Shown piece after piece: positions 1 to 9,493 of a DNA stretch of 64,000 bases. The notes beneath the pieces are model-generated. The model was not told the DNA's origin, did not search any database, and saw only the letters and a list, made by a program, of their open reading frames with translations. Positions within the stretch are counted from its first letter, which is position 1. Each line of letters begins with the position of its first letter. Origin of the DNA: Brachycybe producta (Eukaryota > Arthropoda > Diplopoda > Playtdesmida > Andrognathidae); NCBI GenBank assembly GCA_036925085.1, contig JAUPFP010000019.1:4230001-4294000 (forward strand), given 5' to 3'. The position numbers and the translations under genes are program-made.

Positions 1-87
1 AGAAAAATGCAAATTAGTGGCTGGATTTTTTAGTTTGCTTTTTCATTCTGCATACCGGTAATTCTTGTAAAATTGAATACGTACTCG

Positions 88-194
88 ATAAATTGTTTGT
101 TGGGGGTCTGCGGGAGGCCACAGCTGCCTCCCCAGGGCGTTCTGAATGAATACTTCTAGGGGCTGCGCCCGCAGACACCCAGCAAACAATTTAT
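88..194. repeat. Imperfect inverted repeat, about 30-bp arms
   Basis: The arm at 88-117 (starting ATAAATTGTTTG) pairs with 166-194 (ending CAAACAATTTAT) with a few mismatches around a 48-nt loop. It looks like a small foldback or MITE remnant. No target duplication is obvious. Confidence 0.6.
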
Positions 195-714
195 ATAGTA
201 TGTTCATGAATGACATTTACCCGTAGTTATGCATAATTACCAATTTATGACATTTTTAGTAATATATTTATATATATACACAAAAGTATGTATGAAATCG
301 TTTTATTTAACACGATAAAAATCAGCCGATCCATTCAACTTCGTGATAAGCGGTTTTTAACTGTATACATGTCTGTGGGGTGGGTACTACATTGTAGGAT
401 TATTACACACGTTTTAATCATTGATGTGATCTCGATACATCAAGATTCATATAATTTTCGAGCCAACATGTTGCATAGAAATCCTGTGGGAAAAAACTAA
501 TTAAAATAATTAACAAAGAAAACCATTAAACATACTTAATATAGTGGCCCTATTTATTTAAAACTAGCAGGGGTACCATGCCATTCGTTGTTCTTGCTTG
601 AAATGAATCATACAAACATCTGTTATTTTTATGTACATCTAGGTAAAAGTATATAAGAATATACATGTAGAAGGTTTGAGGACCCATTATATCCATCAGT
701 CTTGCACATGCAAG

Positions 715-1110
715 GTGGTTTTCAAGGTTCCCCTTAGATTAAATGCAGGTGGCCTTTTAGAGTAAATAGTTTTTGGGGAAATGCTTTTAGGTCAAATTTT
801 TCTTTAGGACAAATGTAATATTTGTGTAAATAGTTTTTGACATAAGGCCATTTAGGTCAAATGCCTCTTGAGGGAATATGGCATTTTAGGTCATATGTCC
901 ATTTTTGGTAAGTGTAATCATCCCCTTGGGATGTATCACCCTTGTGGTAAATGACCTCTTAGGTGAATGGCCATGGGGCAAGTGGCTCTCTTGGTAAGTG
1001 GCTGTTAAGGCGAATGGTCCTTGGGGAAAATTGCCTGGGGGAAGTGGCCCTTGGTAAGACTGGGTTTTGGGGCAACTAGCCCTTGGGGTGAAGGGCTTGT
1101 AAATGACATA
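715..1110. repeat. Degenerate short-period tandem repeat
   Basis: Variants of 'aggtcaaatg' and 'cttggtaagtggc' recur every 16-30 nt, drifting from AT-rich on the left to GC-rich on the right. This fits a decayed minisatellite. All three frames contain stops, so it is not coding. Confidence 0.45.
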
Positions 1111-2324
1111 TCAACTATTTTTAGGGTAGGTGTCTAATACAAGTATCATGCGCTCATAATTAATTAAAATACGTGTAAATAGGGGGTACACCTACAGTAG
1201 ATGCTGTGATGACACATTATATATCATCTCTGTTTTACATATAGGGCGGTTAGGGGAGATGGTCATAAGGAGTAGCTCTGCAAAATTTTGTCCCGATAGG
1301 TCAAAGGGTGTGTTAATGCATTGCAGACAAACAGGCAAGACAGTGAATATCCACTCATATACAGAAAAAAGATTAATAATGTATAGATATAAATAACAGT
1401 GTAAATGAGTTTTACCACAGAGATGAGCTGCTAGCCATTGAAATTAACACAATGCTTGTGCACTTGTTATTCACTGCTTTTGACTCTGCATGTATAATTT
1501 TTCACCTTTTCCACTGGTGATCTGTATTCTTGCACAAACTTTGATTTTTTTGTTTAAATTTTAAGATTAATTTTTGTTATCCTTTTATTTAGATTGAAGA
1601 CAGTAATGTTACGTATGAGCCAATCCTTAGACGGGCATCAGCCACAAGCACATAGTCAAGAAATGTTCTTTATTGTAAAATTACGATTCAAATTTTTGTA
1701 ACACCAAGTGCACATTTAAACTGTTTATAAATAAAATGTTTTGGTATTGTACTACATTTGTGACAGTCCTAAACGTATTAGGTTTGCTACGCATTGCATT
1801 ATGGGCACCAGAAGCTTTGCTATTATTGTGTCGGACCTTTCCTTGTTGAATATAATCTGTTTCTTTATAGGAAAGAGCAACTAGGGTTTGCTTTGATGGT
1901 ATGCCACGTATTTCACCTGATTCAGGAGGATTAGGACAATATACGACCTGTCTAATATCCTCACTTGTCTTGAATTAGACTTTCACAGCTTCTGGGAATT
2001 TTTTTACTCTCTAGAATCTGTCAGGGTTTTGGCTGATAAATTGCCTATGAAAATCATGCTTATCCTGGATGAGCTGCTTGGTGTTCGTGTTATCACCTGG
2101 TCGTCATTGTGAGGAATGATGTGTAGGTGAAAAATACTGGAACCAAAATGATGTTCTCGAAGAGTAAAATAATAATGAAGGCCAATGTATAAAATAAAGA
2201 ACTTGATAAAAACTTTGCATAAAAACTATATATATTTATACATAGTTTTCATGCAAAGTTTGTGAGAATTGTTTAAAATTCGGGCATACGTTTTCTATCT
2301 TGATACTAATTAAAAACATTAAAA

Positions 2325-2420
2325 ATGCTCTATTTTTATACACAAACTACACTAGTAAAATATGTCCCCGCCAAATAAGACATATTTTACTAGTGTAGTT
2401 TGTGTATAAAAATAGAGCAT
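2325..2420. repeat. Perfect 42-bp inverted repeat (hairpin)
   Basis: Bases 2325-2366 are the exact reverse complement of 2379-2420, separated by a 12-nt loop (2367-2378). The arms contain TATAAAAA (2405-2412, and its complement in the left arm). The right arm directly abuts the RetD LTR fragment, and the TATA lies about 26 nt before the CTCGCGG block, as in the complete RetD LTR, so it may stand in for that LTR's promoter. Confidence 0.85.
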
Positions 2421-2792
2421 TATTCAAACCTCGCGGTTCTTCTTCAAGTAAATCTCTTCTAGTGCAGACGCTCTTTAAAAGCCGTCTGCAATTTCGAAGA
2501 GCTTTTGGAAATTGCTGAAGACTCTGTTTGAGGGACCGCCTTTTAAACTAGCGTATATCGAATTAGTAATTATCGTCATTTATCTTATCTTTTCTTGTCA
2601 TTCTGCCAAGGGACACAAACACTCATTTTTATTCATTCTGTTTGTTTGTCAAATAAACATTTCGTTTATCTGACATTTAGCCTCTTGATTTTACATCATT
2701 CTTCAACAGACACCACAGGTATAAACAGGACTTTTCCCGCTCTTTTTGTGACGTCATCTGAGCGCCATATTGGAACACCCTGATCCGTCACA
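2421..2792 (+). mobile_element. RetD 5' LTR, R-U5 part
   Basis: The first 130 nt (2426-2555) closely match 4790-4911 in the other RetD LTR, including CTCGCGGTTCTTCTTCAAG. The segment runs on to a terminal CCGTCACA at 2785-2792, a typical LTR end, and is followed by a primer binding site. Homology to the other LTR stops just downstream of its TATA box, so the original U3 is missing or replaced by the hairpin on the left. Confidence 0.65.
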
Positions 2793-2794
2793 TT

Positions 2795-2812
2795 TTTTGG
2801 AGGTGCGGGGTA
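2795..2812 (+). other. RetD primer binding site (degraded)
   Basis: TGGAGGTGCGGGGTA at 2798-2812 is identical to the inner 15 nt of the RetA and RetB primer sites. The first three bases are TTT instead of TGG, so the match to the tRNA CCA end is lost. It follows the LTR end by 2-5 nt, as expected. Confidence 0.6.
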
Positions 2813-2892
2813 ACTGTTGTGAATACCTGCGTTTTTCGAAGAAATTTGTAAAAAAAAGTGTTTTAATAATTCATGTACAATAACACTCAATA

Positions 2893-2910
2893 AATATATA
2901 TATATATATA
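2893..2910. repeat. (TA)n microsatellite at an element junction
   Basis: A short TA run separates the RetD leader from the reversed RetA fragment. A similar TA run marks the B1/A3 join at 14110. Confidence 0.7.
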
Positions 2911-2912
2911 GC

Positions 2913-3719
2913 CTGATCGGCCAGTGCGGCATGAAGAGCATCTGGGTGTGCAGTCCAGATGTCTTCCCTGAAGTAAATCTTCCCGCTCACGATGTCCATC
3001 AGCCCAAATCGAAAAGCCAGGTCAACACCTATTATGGCTTCTCCTTCACCATCAATGAGAAGATAGGATCTGATGGACCTCCCGTGGATTGACATGTCCA
3101 CATATATGACTCCTATCTTGACGGAGTACCCGCTCATGCCCGTCAGGCATGAGGGGAGGCTAACCTCCTGCACCGGTAACCCCATCTTCTGTGCCACCGA
3201 CATGCTCATGACCGATACCTCGGCCCCGGTGTCGACGATCGACTCAACCAGCTGATCGTTCATCGACACCAGAACACGTGGTGTCCCACGCAAATAAGCA
3301 CGGCTCTGTAATTCAGGTATGGGCAACCGTCGTTGCCCGACATTACTTTTCCGAGCCTCATTTGTCCTCCCGTCCCCAAGGGACGGTCGTACCGGATGCT
3401 CGGAGGTCTGGGTACCAGTCTCGAAACCAGGAGACCTACCAGGCCTGGGCAACAGCATGGGTGCACCAACGCTCGATGCCCTCGTAATGCCCGTACTGTC
3501 TAAACCTTTTCCCCTGCAAACAGGGAAGAAAGGTGCCACCCAACTCTCCAGTTGGGCCAGCGCAGCTTCCAATGTGGGGCATGGCTTCGGAAACACCCAA
3601 CGGGTAATTTCCGGGTCTGCAGACCTTGCCAGAGGCACCCCTGCTTCGTGCAGGATTCCCACGTACTTGGACACTGCCCGAAGGTACGTCCCTTCTTCAC
3701 TTCGCCGGCTTTGCCACAT
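2913..3719 (-). pseudogene. RetA gag-protease fragment, reversed
   Basis: The minus-strand frame (2871-3719, 282 codons) matches the protein encoded at 26955-27720 of A2: AISKY/AVSKYV near the start, then GVPLARS, then PELQSRAY before the protease. The retroviral-type aspartic protease has its active site as VDTGAEVSVMS, followed by a flap region and the hydrophobic AIIGVDLAFRFGL motif near the C-terminus. The last codons run into the TA repeat and are not original. It has no LTR or pol of its own, so it is an isolated, inverted piece cleaving nothing today. Its frame is unbroken over the protease, unlike A2, where a stop follows the active site. Confidence 0.8.
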
Positions 3720-3722
3720 CGT

Positions 3723-3984
3723 AGAAGTTTTCTACTTTCCGGGGGAGGTAACACTCCCTGCATACAAAGTGAGTCTGCATCAATTTTGTGCGGCATATTT
3801 CCAGTGGGGCCAGTTTGCCAAGTATTGTGTGCAGGGGAATTCCTTGCGAGCTACTGAGAAGTTCCAACCTGCCATTTTATTCGACGCCGTCATCTGCCAC
3901 CTGCAGCAGATGAGGGATACGCAAAAGCATTCTGATGAAAAAATAAATGATCTATTCTGTCGGGACTTGCATGGAAAGGTTTAA
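3723..3984 (+). pseudogene. Possible RetD gag remnant with decayed zinc knuckle
   Basis: Past the reversed RetA piece, the plus strand reads CAAYFQWGQFAKYC around residues coded near 3791-3832. This resembles a CCHC nucleocapsid knuckle in which the second Cys became Tyr and the His became Gln. The frame then continues through a charged stretch (QKHSDEKINDLFC) to a stop at 3984. It could be the end of RetD gag, whose LTRs lie on both sides. The call rests on one degenerate motif. Confidence 0.35.
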
Positions 3985-4548
3985 CGCTGGTTGGAGCCGG
4001 AGTACTAAACCGAACGTGACTAAAAAAAACTTTTCATGGCTGTGACAAATCTTCCTGAGTCGACGAACTCTTCTTGAAAGCGACGCATGTTTACCTCATG
4101 AGAATTTTCCGAGAGGGAAATCATTTCAATTCTTTTTTTTTTTAAAGTAGTTAATCAACATGTTCTTTGTTAATGCTGATATATATACTTCGTTTTTGTT
4201 CAAAATTTGGTTGCACAAAATTGTGGGATTAAAAGAGAATTTGTCTGGGGGTTTGGGTATTTTTGATTAGTTCTTTTTTTTCATTATTGTGCATTTGTTA
4301 AAAAAAAGTTTCTGTTCTTTGTTCTAAAGATTTTATCATTTCTTGTAAAAATGCTGTATTTGTGTTCCTTGGATGGATATGGGTTGAATTTGCCCTTGTT
4401 ACCCTTTCTTGTCGTTTTGTTATCATTTTGGGGGGAATTTTCATTTTAATCGAGGTGTTAAAAATTGATATCATTTCATTAGCTTTTTCTCTTCCTTTTT
4501 TTTTGCTTGAATAAAGCTCGGGGACGTGCTTTACTCAAGTTGGGGGAA
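3985..4548 (+). other. RetD 3' untranslated region with polypurine tract
   Basis: No coding frame is visible. The stretch is T-rich and ends in TGGGGGAA (4541-4548), a polypurine tract directly before the LTR start TGTGACGAAATGG, as needed for plus-strand priming. Confidence 0.5.
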
Positions 4549-4911
4549 TGTGACGAAATGGTATTTTCGTGTTTTCTATTATTGGGATTTATCATTTTTG
4601 GATTACCCTGTATCTCTCGTAGAGATGAACAGCTGTGTTCATCTCCCTCTTCTTCTCTTTTCTGCGCCTGCACTGTTTGTGAAAGATATTTGTGAGAAGA
4701 CTTGTGAGAAGAATTACGAGGGGCCTCAGGATTGGACACGTCTCTTTGGGGGCGTGGCCAAGTCCGAGAGTATAAAAGGCGCGGAATTAAAATCTCGCGG
4801 TTCTTCTTCAAGTAAATCTTTTCTAGTGCAGATGCTCTTTAAAAGCCGTCTGCAATTTCGAAGAGCTTTTGGAAATTGCCGAAGACTGTTTGAGGGACCG
4901 CCTTTTAAACT
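4549..4911 (+). mobile_element. RetD LTR (3' copy), truncated
   Basis: It starts TGTGACGAAATGG after a polypurine tract and shares its R-U5 part with 2426-2555. It breaks off at 4911, within GGGACCGCCTTTTAAACTAC, where RetA pol begins. A translated frame runs across this LTR into pol, but its first 130 codons are LTR sequence, not protein. Confidence 0.7.
4771..4777 (+). promoter_or_regulatory. RetD LTR TATA box
   Basis: TATAAAA follows GTCCGAGAG and lies about 25-30 nt before the CTCGCGG block shared by both RetD LTRs. A transcription start near 4797-4803 is inferred from spacing only. Confidence 0.6.
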
Positions 4912-5262
4912 ACCGAAGCCACAGAGGAAGGCACTTACGAATGTTGCTGACGTTCCCATTGCCCTGGAAACAGGGGAGGCTGTCGCAACGGCTCAAGCTG
5001 TGGAGGCAGCCATTGTGGTGGGACTGGACGGTCCATCTAAGTTGAGAGGGAGAGACCCCACTCATGGAGATGGCCGGCCATGGGGGTTTCCGCCTAAGTT
5101 GAGAGGGGCGACTGGTAAAGGTCGCCGAGTCCTCAATGCGGAAGTGAAGCCCACTCTCAAAGATTGCTTTAAAATTGGACCTAGTCTGAAGCCTGAGGAG
5201 GCGGCACAGCTTCGGGAGTTCTGCTGGAATGCCGAGATCATTTCGCGTTCGATTACACAGAG
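4912..5262 (+). pseudogene. A1: protease tail and start of reverse transcriptase
   Basis: This matches A2 from about 28090. The encoded text includes VPIALETGEAVATAQAVEAAIVV (protease-RT linker; compare VALETGEGVATAQAVEAAIVV in A2), two SKLRG-type repeats and IGPSLKPEEAAQLREF. A one-base loss near 5222 moves the rest of the polymerase into another frame. The upstream gag, protease core and 5' LTR of A1 are absent; the copy starts abruptly at the RetD LTR junction. Confidence 0.8.
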
Positions 5263-5889
5263 TTGGGTAAAACCCCGCTCGTCGAACATACGATTGATAC
5301 CGGTGGGTTACCTCCGTTGCGGGAAGGATTGCGAAGAACCGCTCCAGCGGCACGTGCAATCGAGAGAGAAGAGGTAGCGAAAATGTTGGATGCAGGGGTA
5401 ATCCAACCTTCGCATAGTCCTTACGCAAGCCCTATCTTACTTGTTTGCAAGAAGGATGGTGGCTTTCGTTTCTGTGTGGACTATCAGAGACTGAACACCC
5501 AGACAAAGGCGGATCATTACCCGCTACCTTGCATCGATGATGCCCTTGATTCACTAGCCGGAGCAAAGTATTTTGCAACCCTGGACCTTGCTAGTGGTTA
5601 CTGGCAGGTCAGGATGGCGGAGCAAGACATTGAGAAGACAGCATTCATATGCTCTCAAGGTCTGTTTGAGTTCCGAAAAATGTTTTTTGGACTCTGCAAT
5701 GCTCCTGCCATAATGCAAAGAGCGTTAGACCTCTTGTTGGTGGGACATAAGTGGGAGAGCTGCTTGGTGTACCTAGATGACATTATCGTCTTTGGGAGCA
5801 CCGTTTCTCGAATGCTTATTTACTGTCCTGAGGCTGCTACGAGGGGCGGAGCTGAAACTCCAGCCGAAGAAATGTTTCTTCGGTTTTGA
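5263..5889 (+). pseudogene. A1: reverse transcriptase palm and fingers
   Basis: This segment of Ty3/gypsy pol copies element RNA into DNA. It shows LVEHTIDTGG, PYASPILLV, FRFCVDYQRLN, the first catalytic Asp in FATLDLASGYWQV, the pocket FEFRKMFFGLCNAPA, and the YLDD box (CLVYLDDIIVF) holding the other two Asp. Compared with A2, FRKMP became FRKMF and APAT became APAI. A deletion of about 8 nt after YLDDIIVFGST (near 5800-5830) breaks the frame. Confidence 0.9.
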
Positions 5890-6133
5890 CAAAGTCAAGT
5901 ATCTCGGTTACATTGTGAGTGCCGAGGGAGTTGCTCCGGACCCGGGACTCGTGAGAGCAGTTGACGAGTTCAGTGTTCCTACAACGGTGACCGCCGTCCA
6001 AAGTTTTCTTGGACTGGCCGGCTACTACCGTAGGTTCAATAAAGACTTCGCCAAGGTTGCAAGACCACTGCATGATCTGACCAGGAAGGATGCGTCCTTT
6101 GACTGGTCGGAGCAGTGTGGTCTAGCGTTCTAG
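5830..6133 (+). pseudogene. A1: RT thumb/connection to RNase H
   Basis: After the frame break, the sequence reads LRGAELKLQPKKCFFGF, YLGYIVSAEGVAPDP and FLGLAGYYRRF, all standard for the connection region of Ty3/gypsy RT, ending with DASFDWSEQC. An in-frame TAG at 6131-6133 stops translation where A2 has AFAQLKAF. Confidence 0.88.
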
Positions 6134-6543
6134 CGGTTAAAGGTATTTTTAACCGAAGCACCGGTGCTCACCATGTATGATCCACGTGGTGAGGTGTTAA
6201 TTCACAAAGATGCGAGTGGGTACGGTCTAGGTGTCGTAGTATACCAGAAGTTACCTGAGGACAAGGCTCTTTGGGTTCTGGCCTATGCTAGCCATCTCAT
6301 GAAGGGACCGGAAACACGGTATAGTGTCATCGAGCAGGAATGCTTGGCGATCATGTTTGTCGTGGGTAAATTCCGACCTTACATCTTTAACCTAGACTTT
6401 GTGATCATAACTGATCACCATGCGCTCTGTCATTTACAGACTGCCAAAAACCTGCAGGGTAGGTTGGGGCGTTGGCAAATGCAGTTGCAGGAGTAGATGT
6501 ATAAGATTCAGTATAAGAAGGGGAAACTTCACGAGGATGCTGT
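6134..6543 (+). pseudogene. A1: RNase H domain
   Basis: RNase H removes the RNA strand from the RNA-DNA hybrid. The frame reads PVLTMYDPRGEVLIHKDASGYGLG (catalytic Asp in KDASG, where A2 has TDASG), then YSVIEQECLAI (Glu) and FVIITDHHAL (Asp). A TAG at 6494-6496 interrupts LQLQEYRFKVQY-type sequence. A 4-nt loss near 6541 relative to A2 (HVDADALSRYP) shifts into the integrase frame. Confidence 0.85.
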
Positions 6544-8085
6544 TTGAGTCGGTATCTGGTGAATGAAGTTGTTGATCCTTCTTTGCCTGAACACGTTGAA
6601 GCAGACGTGGATGATGTTATTTACCGGGTCCGGTCTGAGGTGGATTGGGTGATGGAGCAGGCCAACGACAGTTGGTGCTCCAAGGTGTGGGTTGAGCTCC
6701 GCACCGATCCCGACTCGAACTTACGGTTCAAGTTCGTGATGGCAAACAAGTTGTTCTATGCCATCAAGTCCATTCAGGATCGGACAAGAACTGTGTTGGT
6801 TGTGCCGAGGTCGTATCAAGCCTGCTGCTTGCGGAAGTTGCACGATAGCTCCGAAGCAGGTCACTTCGCAGTGTACAAGACCTACCAACGGTTACGTACT
6901 CGTTTCTACTGGTTGGGTATGAAACATGACACTGTGGAGTATGTTAAGTCATGCTTAGTGTGTCAGAGAGTACAACAGTTCGCAAGAGCTCAAGGATTCT
7001 TGCAACCCATAGTTCCTGAGTACCCGGTTTATGCCTGGGGAATGGACTTTGTTGGGCCTTTTCCCGCATTCGTGGGTGGAGTCACCTATGTATTGATCAT
7101 GGTGGATTACTTCACCCGGTACGGCGTGGCAAAGGCAGTACGAAGGGCTACGGCCACTTGTGTTGTCAAGTTTCTGAAAGATGAGATCCTGTCGGTGTAT
7201 GGCACTCCGACTACTCTCATCTTGGATCGTGGATCCCAGTTCTGCAGCAAGATTTTGCAAAAGTTCCGGGAGCGCTATAATATAGTGCAGCACTTCACGA
7301 CGGCGTACCATCTGCAAGCTAATGGGCTTACGGAGCGTACGAACAAGGCCGTGATGGAAACCATCAAACGTTACCTTGATCCCCTGAAGGACCAACGTGA
7401 TTGGTGTGATATTGCGGCCCGTTGTGTGGGCCTACAACACTGCAGTGCAGGAGAGCATGGAAGTGTCTCCGTACCAATTGTTGTTTGGGATCCTAGGTTT
7501 GGGATTTATAATCTCCTTCCTAACGGTCCGGTCTGCGACTTGCCTGACCAGCAAGCCGTGGAGGAGCATGCTCATCAAAATATGGCGGCCGCTCAGGCAA
7601 AACAGAAGAGCCGGTATGACGCCGGCCGGGTGGAGCCACCCCTGTACCAGCCTGATAATAAGGTCTTGATGAGGGATATGGCTGGGAAGCTCGGTCAAGC
7701 CAAGAAGTGGGACTTCGCTTACAATGCTCAACTGGGTACGGTGGTCCGGCAGGTTTCCGACCTGGTCTACGAGGTTGAATTCATAGATGGGTATGGTTGG
7801 AAGGTGTGGGACCGGTTTCACGTTGATAACTTGAAGCCGTACGTTCCCACATGTGGGGTTCGTGAGGAAGATGGCCTGGGTTTCTCTGAAACCTCATCAA
7901 ACTCCGAAGGGACCAGTGAAGCCGAGTCCGAGGCTGATGGAGGTGCCAGGAGGGACGATGTCTCTCCAGGACCCTCTGGTCAGCCTGGCTTGGCAGTAGA
8001 GTCTACCAACTCTGAGGCAGAGGAAGCACCTCAGCCCAGGTATAACCTCCGTCCGAGGAAACCCAAGGCTTTTGTGGTGGTTTAA
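6544..8085 (+). CDS. A1: integrase, mostly open
   Basis: This 513-codon frame starts in the LSRY motif at the RNase H-integrase border, so TTG at 6544 is not a true start. The HHCC zinc domain reads HDSSEAGHF and CLVCQR. The DDE catalytic core shows GMDFVGPF (first Asp), LDRGSQF (second Asp) and NGLTERTNK (Glu). Codons 7402-7510 are read in the wrong frame between two compensating shifts, destroying a core helix seen intact in A2 (WAYNTAVQES). The C-terminal part has the basic DNA-binding region and ends in RYNLRPRKPKAF, a motif common at the end of gypsy pol. It is probably inactive. Confidence 0.85.
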   Translation: MSRYLVNEVVDPSLPEHVEADVDDVIYRVRSEVDWVMEQANDSWCSKVWVELRTDPDSNLRFKFVMANKLFYAIKSIQDRTRTVLVVPRSYQACCLRKLHDSSEAGHFAVYKTYQRLRTRFYWLGMKHDTVEYVKSCLVCQRVQQFARAQGFLQPIVPEYPVYAWGMDFVGPFPAFVGGVTYVLIMVDYFTRYGVAKAVRRATATCVVKFLKDEILSVYGTPTTLILDRGSQFCSKILQKFRERYNIVQHFTTAYHLQANGLTERTNKAVMETIKRYLDPLKDQRDWCDIAARCVGLQHCSAGEHGSVSVPIVVWDPRFGIYNLLPNGPVCDLPDQQAVEEHAHQNMAAAQAKQKSRYDAGRVEPPLYQPDNKVLMRDMAGKLGQAKKWDFAYNAQLGTVVRQVSDLVYEVEFIDGYGWKVWDRFHVDNLKPYVPTCGVREEDGLGFSETSSNSEGTSEAESEADGGARRDDVSPGPSGQPGLAVESTNSEAEEAPQPRYNLRPRKPKAFVVV

Positions 8086-8637
8086 CCTTCCTCTGTGGCA
8101 CCAGTGAACACCAGGACTCGTCAAGGACTATGATTCCTTGCCCTGGTGGGAGAGATCAGGCCAATCCCTGGAGTGGGATGATGGCCGGATTCGTAGAAAT
8201 AAAATCTGGGAGCCCAGAGACCCCTGGACGGGTCACCGCCTGTCTGTCATGGACAGATTTCGGTTGTCCAGGGCGAACTGGGTGGAGAAATCCTCAAATC
8301 CCAGTTGCAGACTTAAATTAATGTCTGCAAATGAAATTACTAATAAGGATCTCTCTCCTGAGTCTTTCCATAGAAATTCAGGCCGTGTATCTGCCCCTAT
8401 AATGGCAGACGACGATATAATCTCTATGGTAACAGCAATGGAGGCGGCTAATAGTGCTTTAGCCGCCAAGCCGCTGCTGCTAGCCGCTCCTCTGGTGACG
8501 TTAGCGGCTAAGCGCCATCTTGTTTTAAAACTAAAGATAAAACATACAGTCATTTGCCGCTATTTTGAAAAGAAAACATTTATTTCACCGGAGAAACGGC
8601 AAAGATTCAAGGCTACTGGATGCTACAGATAAAAAAT
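8086..8637 (+). pseudogene. A1: post-integrase extension
   Basis: The frame at 8138-8632 continues sequence found after YNLRPR in A2 and A3. Shared parts include PWWERSG, a Met-Val-Thr segment and an Ala-rich repeat (NSALAAKPLLLAAPL, TLAAKRHLV; compare PLAAKTVNLAARRHF in A2). It lies one frame off from integrase here, behind a TAA at 8083. No known domain is recognised. Conservation in three copies suggests real coding sequence. Confidence 0.6.
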
Positions 8638-8639
8638 TA

Positions 8640-9395
8640 CAGTCCAAGTCCCCAAAGGGGAATTTCCTTTTCCTGCCCTGTGGCAGTTTTATTTTATTGC
8701 TTTTGGGTGTGTCAAGCGGTCGTTGACCGCTTGAACACGTGGTTTTGGTGGAGGCGTCACCGTCATGGTTTTGATGGTGATGCTACCACTGACGGGGCCG
8801 TGGATAACACGGTGTTTTGCCGCCCGAACACCGTGGAACTTGGTGGAGACCAAGTTCTACAGAGTTTGGACGGTGAAAGGGTGTTTTTGCACGGTTCTGT
8901 CCGTGAAACCACCATGGAGTCCGGTTTCGACCGTAGACCACGGTGTACTAACGGACAGAAAGTGGTTTTTCACGGCAGAAGTCCGTGTAAACCACTCCCC
9001 ATTAACCTGAATTGTCGGTGCCATTTTTGGACGGTCCCAACACGTGTTTGGCCGATTCCGACCGTGCGGATCCTGTGGGGACGGTTTTTACTGTGGGTCA
9101 CGGGATATGCACGGTGGAAACGAGATTTCCTACGGTGGTGTACCGTGGAAATCACCGTCCAAGTACCGAACGGGAAATTACAGGTTTTGGACCGTCCAAA
9201 AACGTTTTTGGCCGGTTCCGACCGTGCGGATCCCGTGAGGGACGATTTTTACCGTGGGTCACGGGATATGCACGGTGGAAACGAGATTTCCTATGGTGGT
9301 GTACCGTGGAAATCACCGTCCAAGTACCGAACGGGAAATTACGGGTTTTGGACCGTCCAAAAACGTTTTTGGCCGGTTCCGACCGTGCGGATATC
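8640..9395 (+). repeat. A1: ACGGT-rich spacer with 160-bp tandem repeat
   Basis: CACGGT and ACCGTG motifs recur several times per 60 nt. From about 9028 a unit of 160-161 nt repeats a little over twice; GCCGRTTCCGACCGTGCGG falls at 9051, 9211 and 9372. Several overlapping frames stay open here only because of the base composition. Related spacers occupy the same place in A3 (15309-15940) and A2 (31910-32160). Confidence 0.75.
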
Positions 9396-9473
9396 GTTGG
9401 GGATGGCTTTGGCCATGTACCACGGTGTCTGCCCGGCCAGAAAGCAATTTTTCTTGGTTTTGGTCCATGGAAT

Positions 9474-9493
9474 GGTTTTTTGATCTTTTTCAG
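9474..9493 (+). promoter_or_regulatory. Candidate 3' splice site before A1 ORF3
   Basis: TTTTTGATCTTTTTCAG followed by GTAGCCACGGC gives a polypyrimidine tract and CAG. The homologous position in A3 (15959) has CCCTTTTGTCCAG. The coding sequence after both sites is related (GSG, LHPG). Inferred from sequence only. Confidence 0.6.

Larger units (their letters stand above)
1..2324. other. AT-rich DNA without a recognisable gene
   Basis: No reading frame here has codon structure or a recognisable domain. The only longer frame (288-500) is a short hydrophobic translation of AT-rich DNA. The stretch holds a short hairpin near its left edge and a decayed tandem repeat, listed separately. Nothing else is seen between 1110 and 2324. 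Confidence 0.6.

Noticed and set aside
3319..3722. Plus-strand frame over 3319-3984
   Set aside because: To 3722 it is antisense to the recognised protease fragment. Only the part beyond 3723 is considered, as a weak gag remnant.
4526..4911. Start of a 283-codon frame at 4526
   Set aside because: Its first 130 codons translate the RetD LTR, including its TATA box. Only codons from 4912 are pol.
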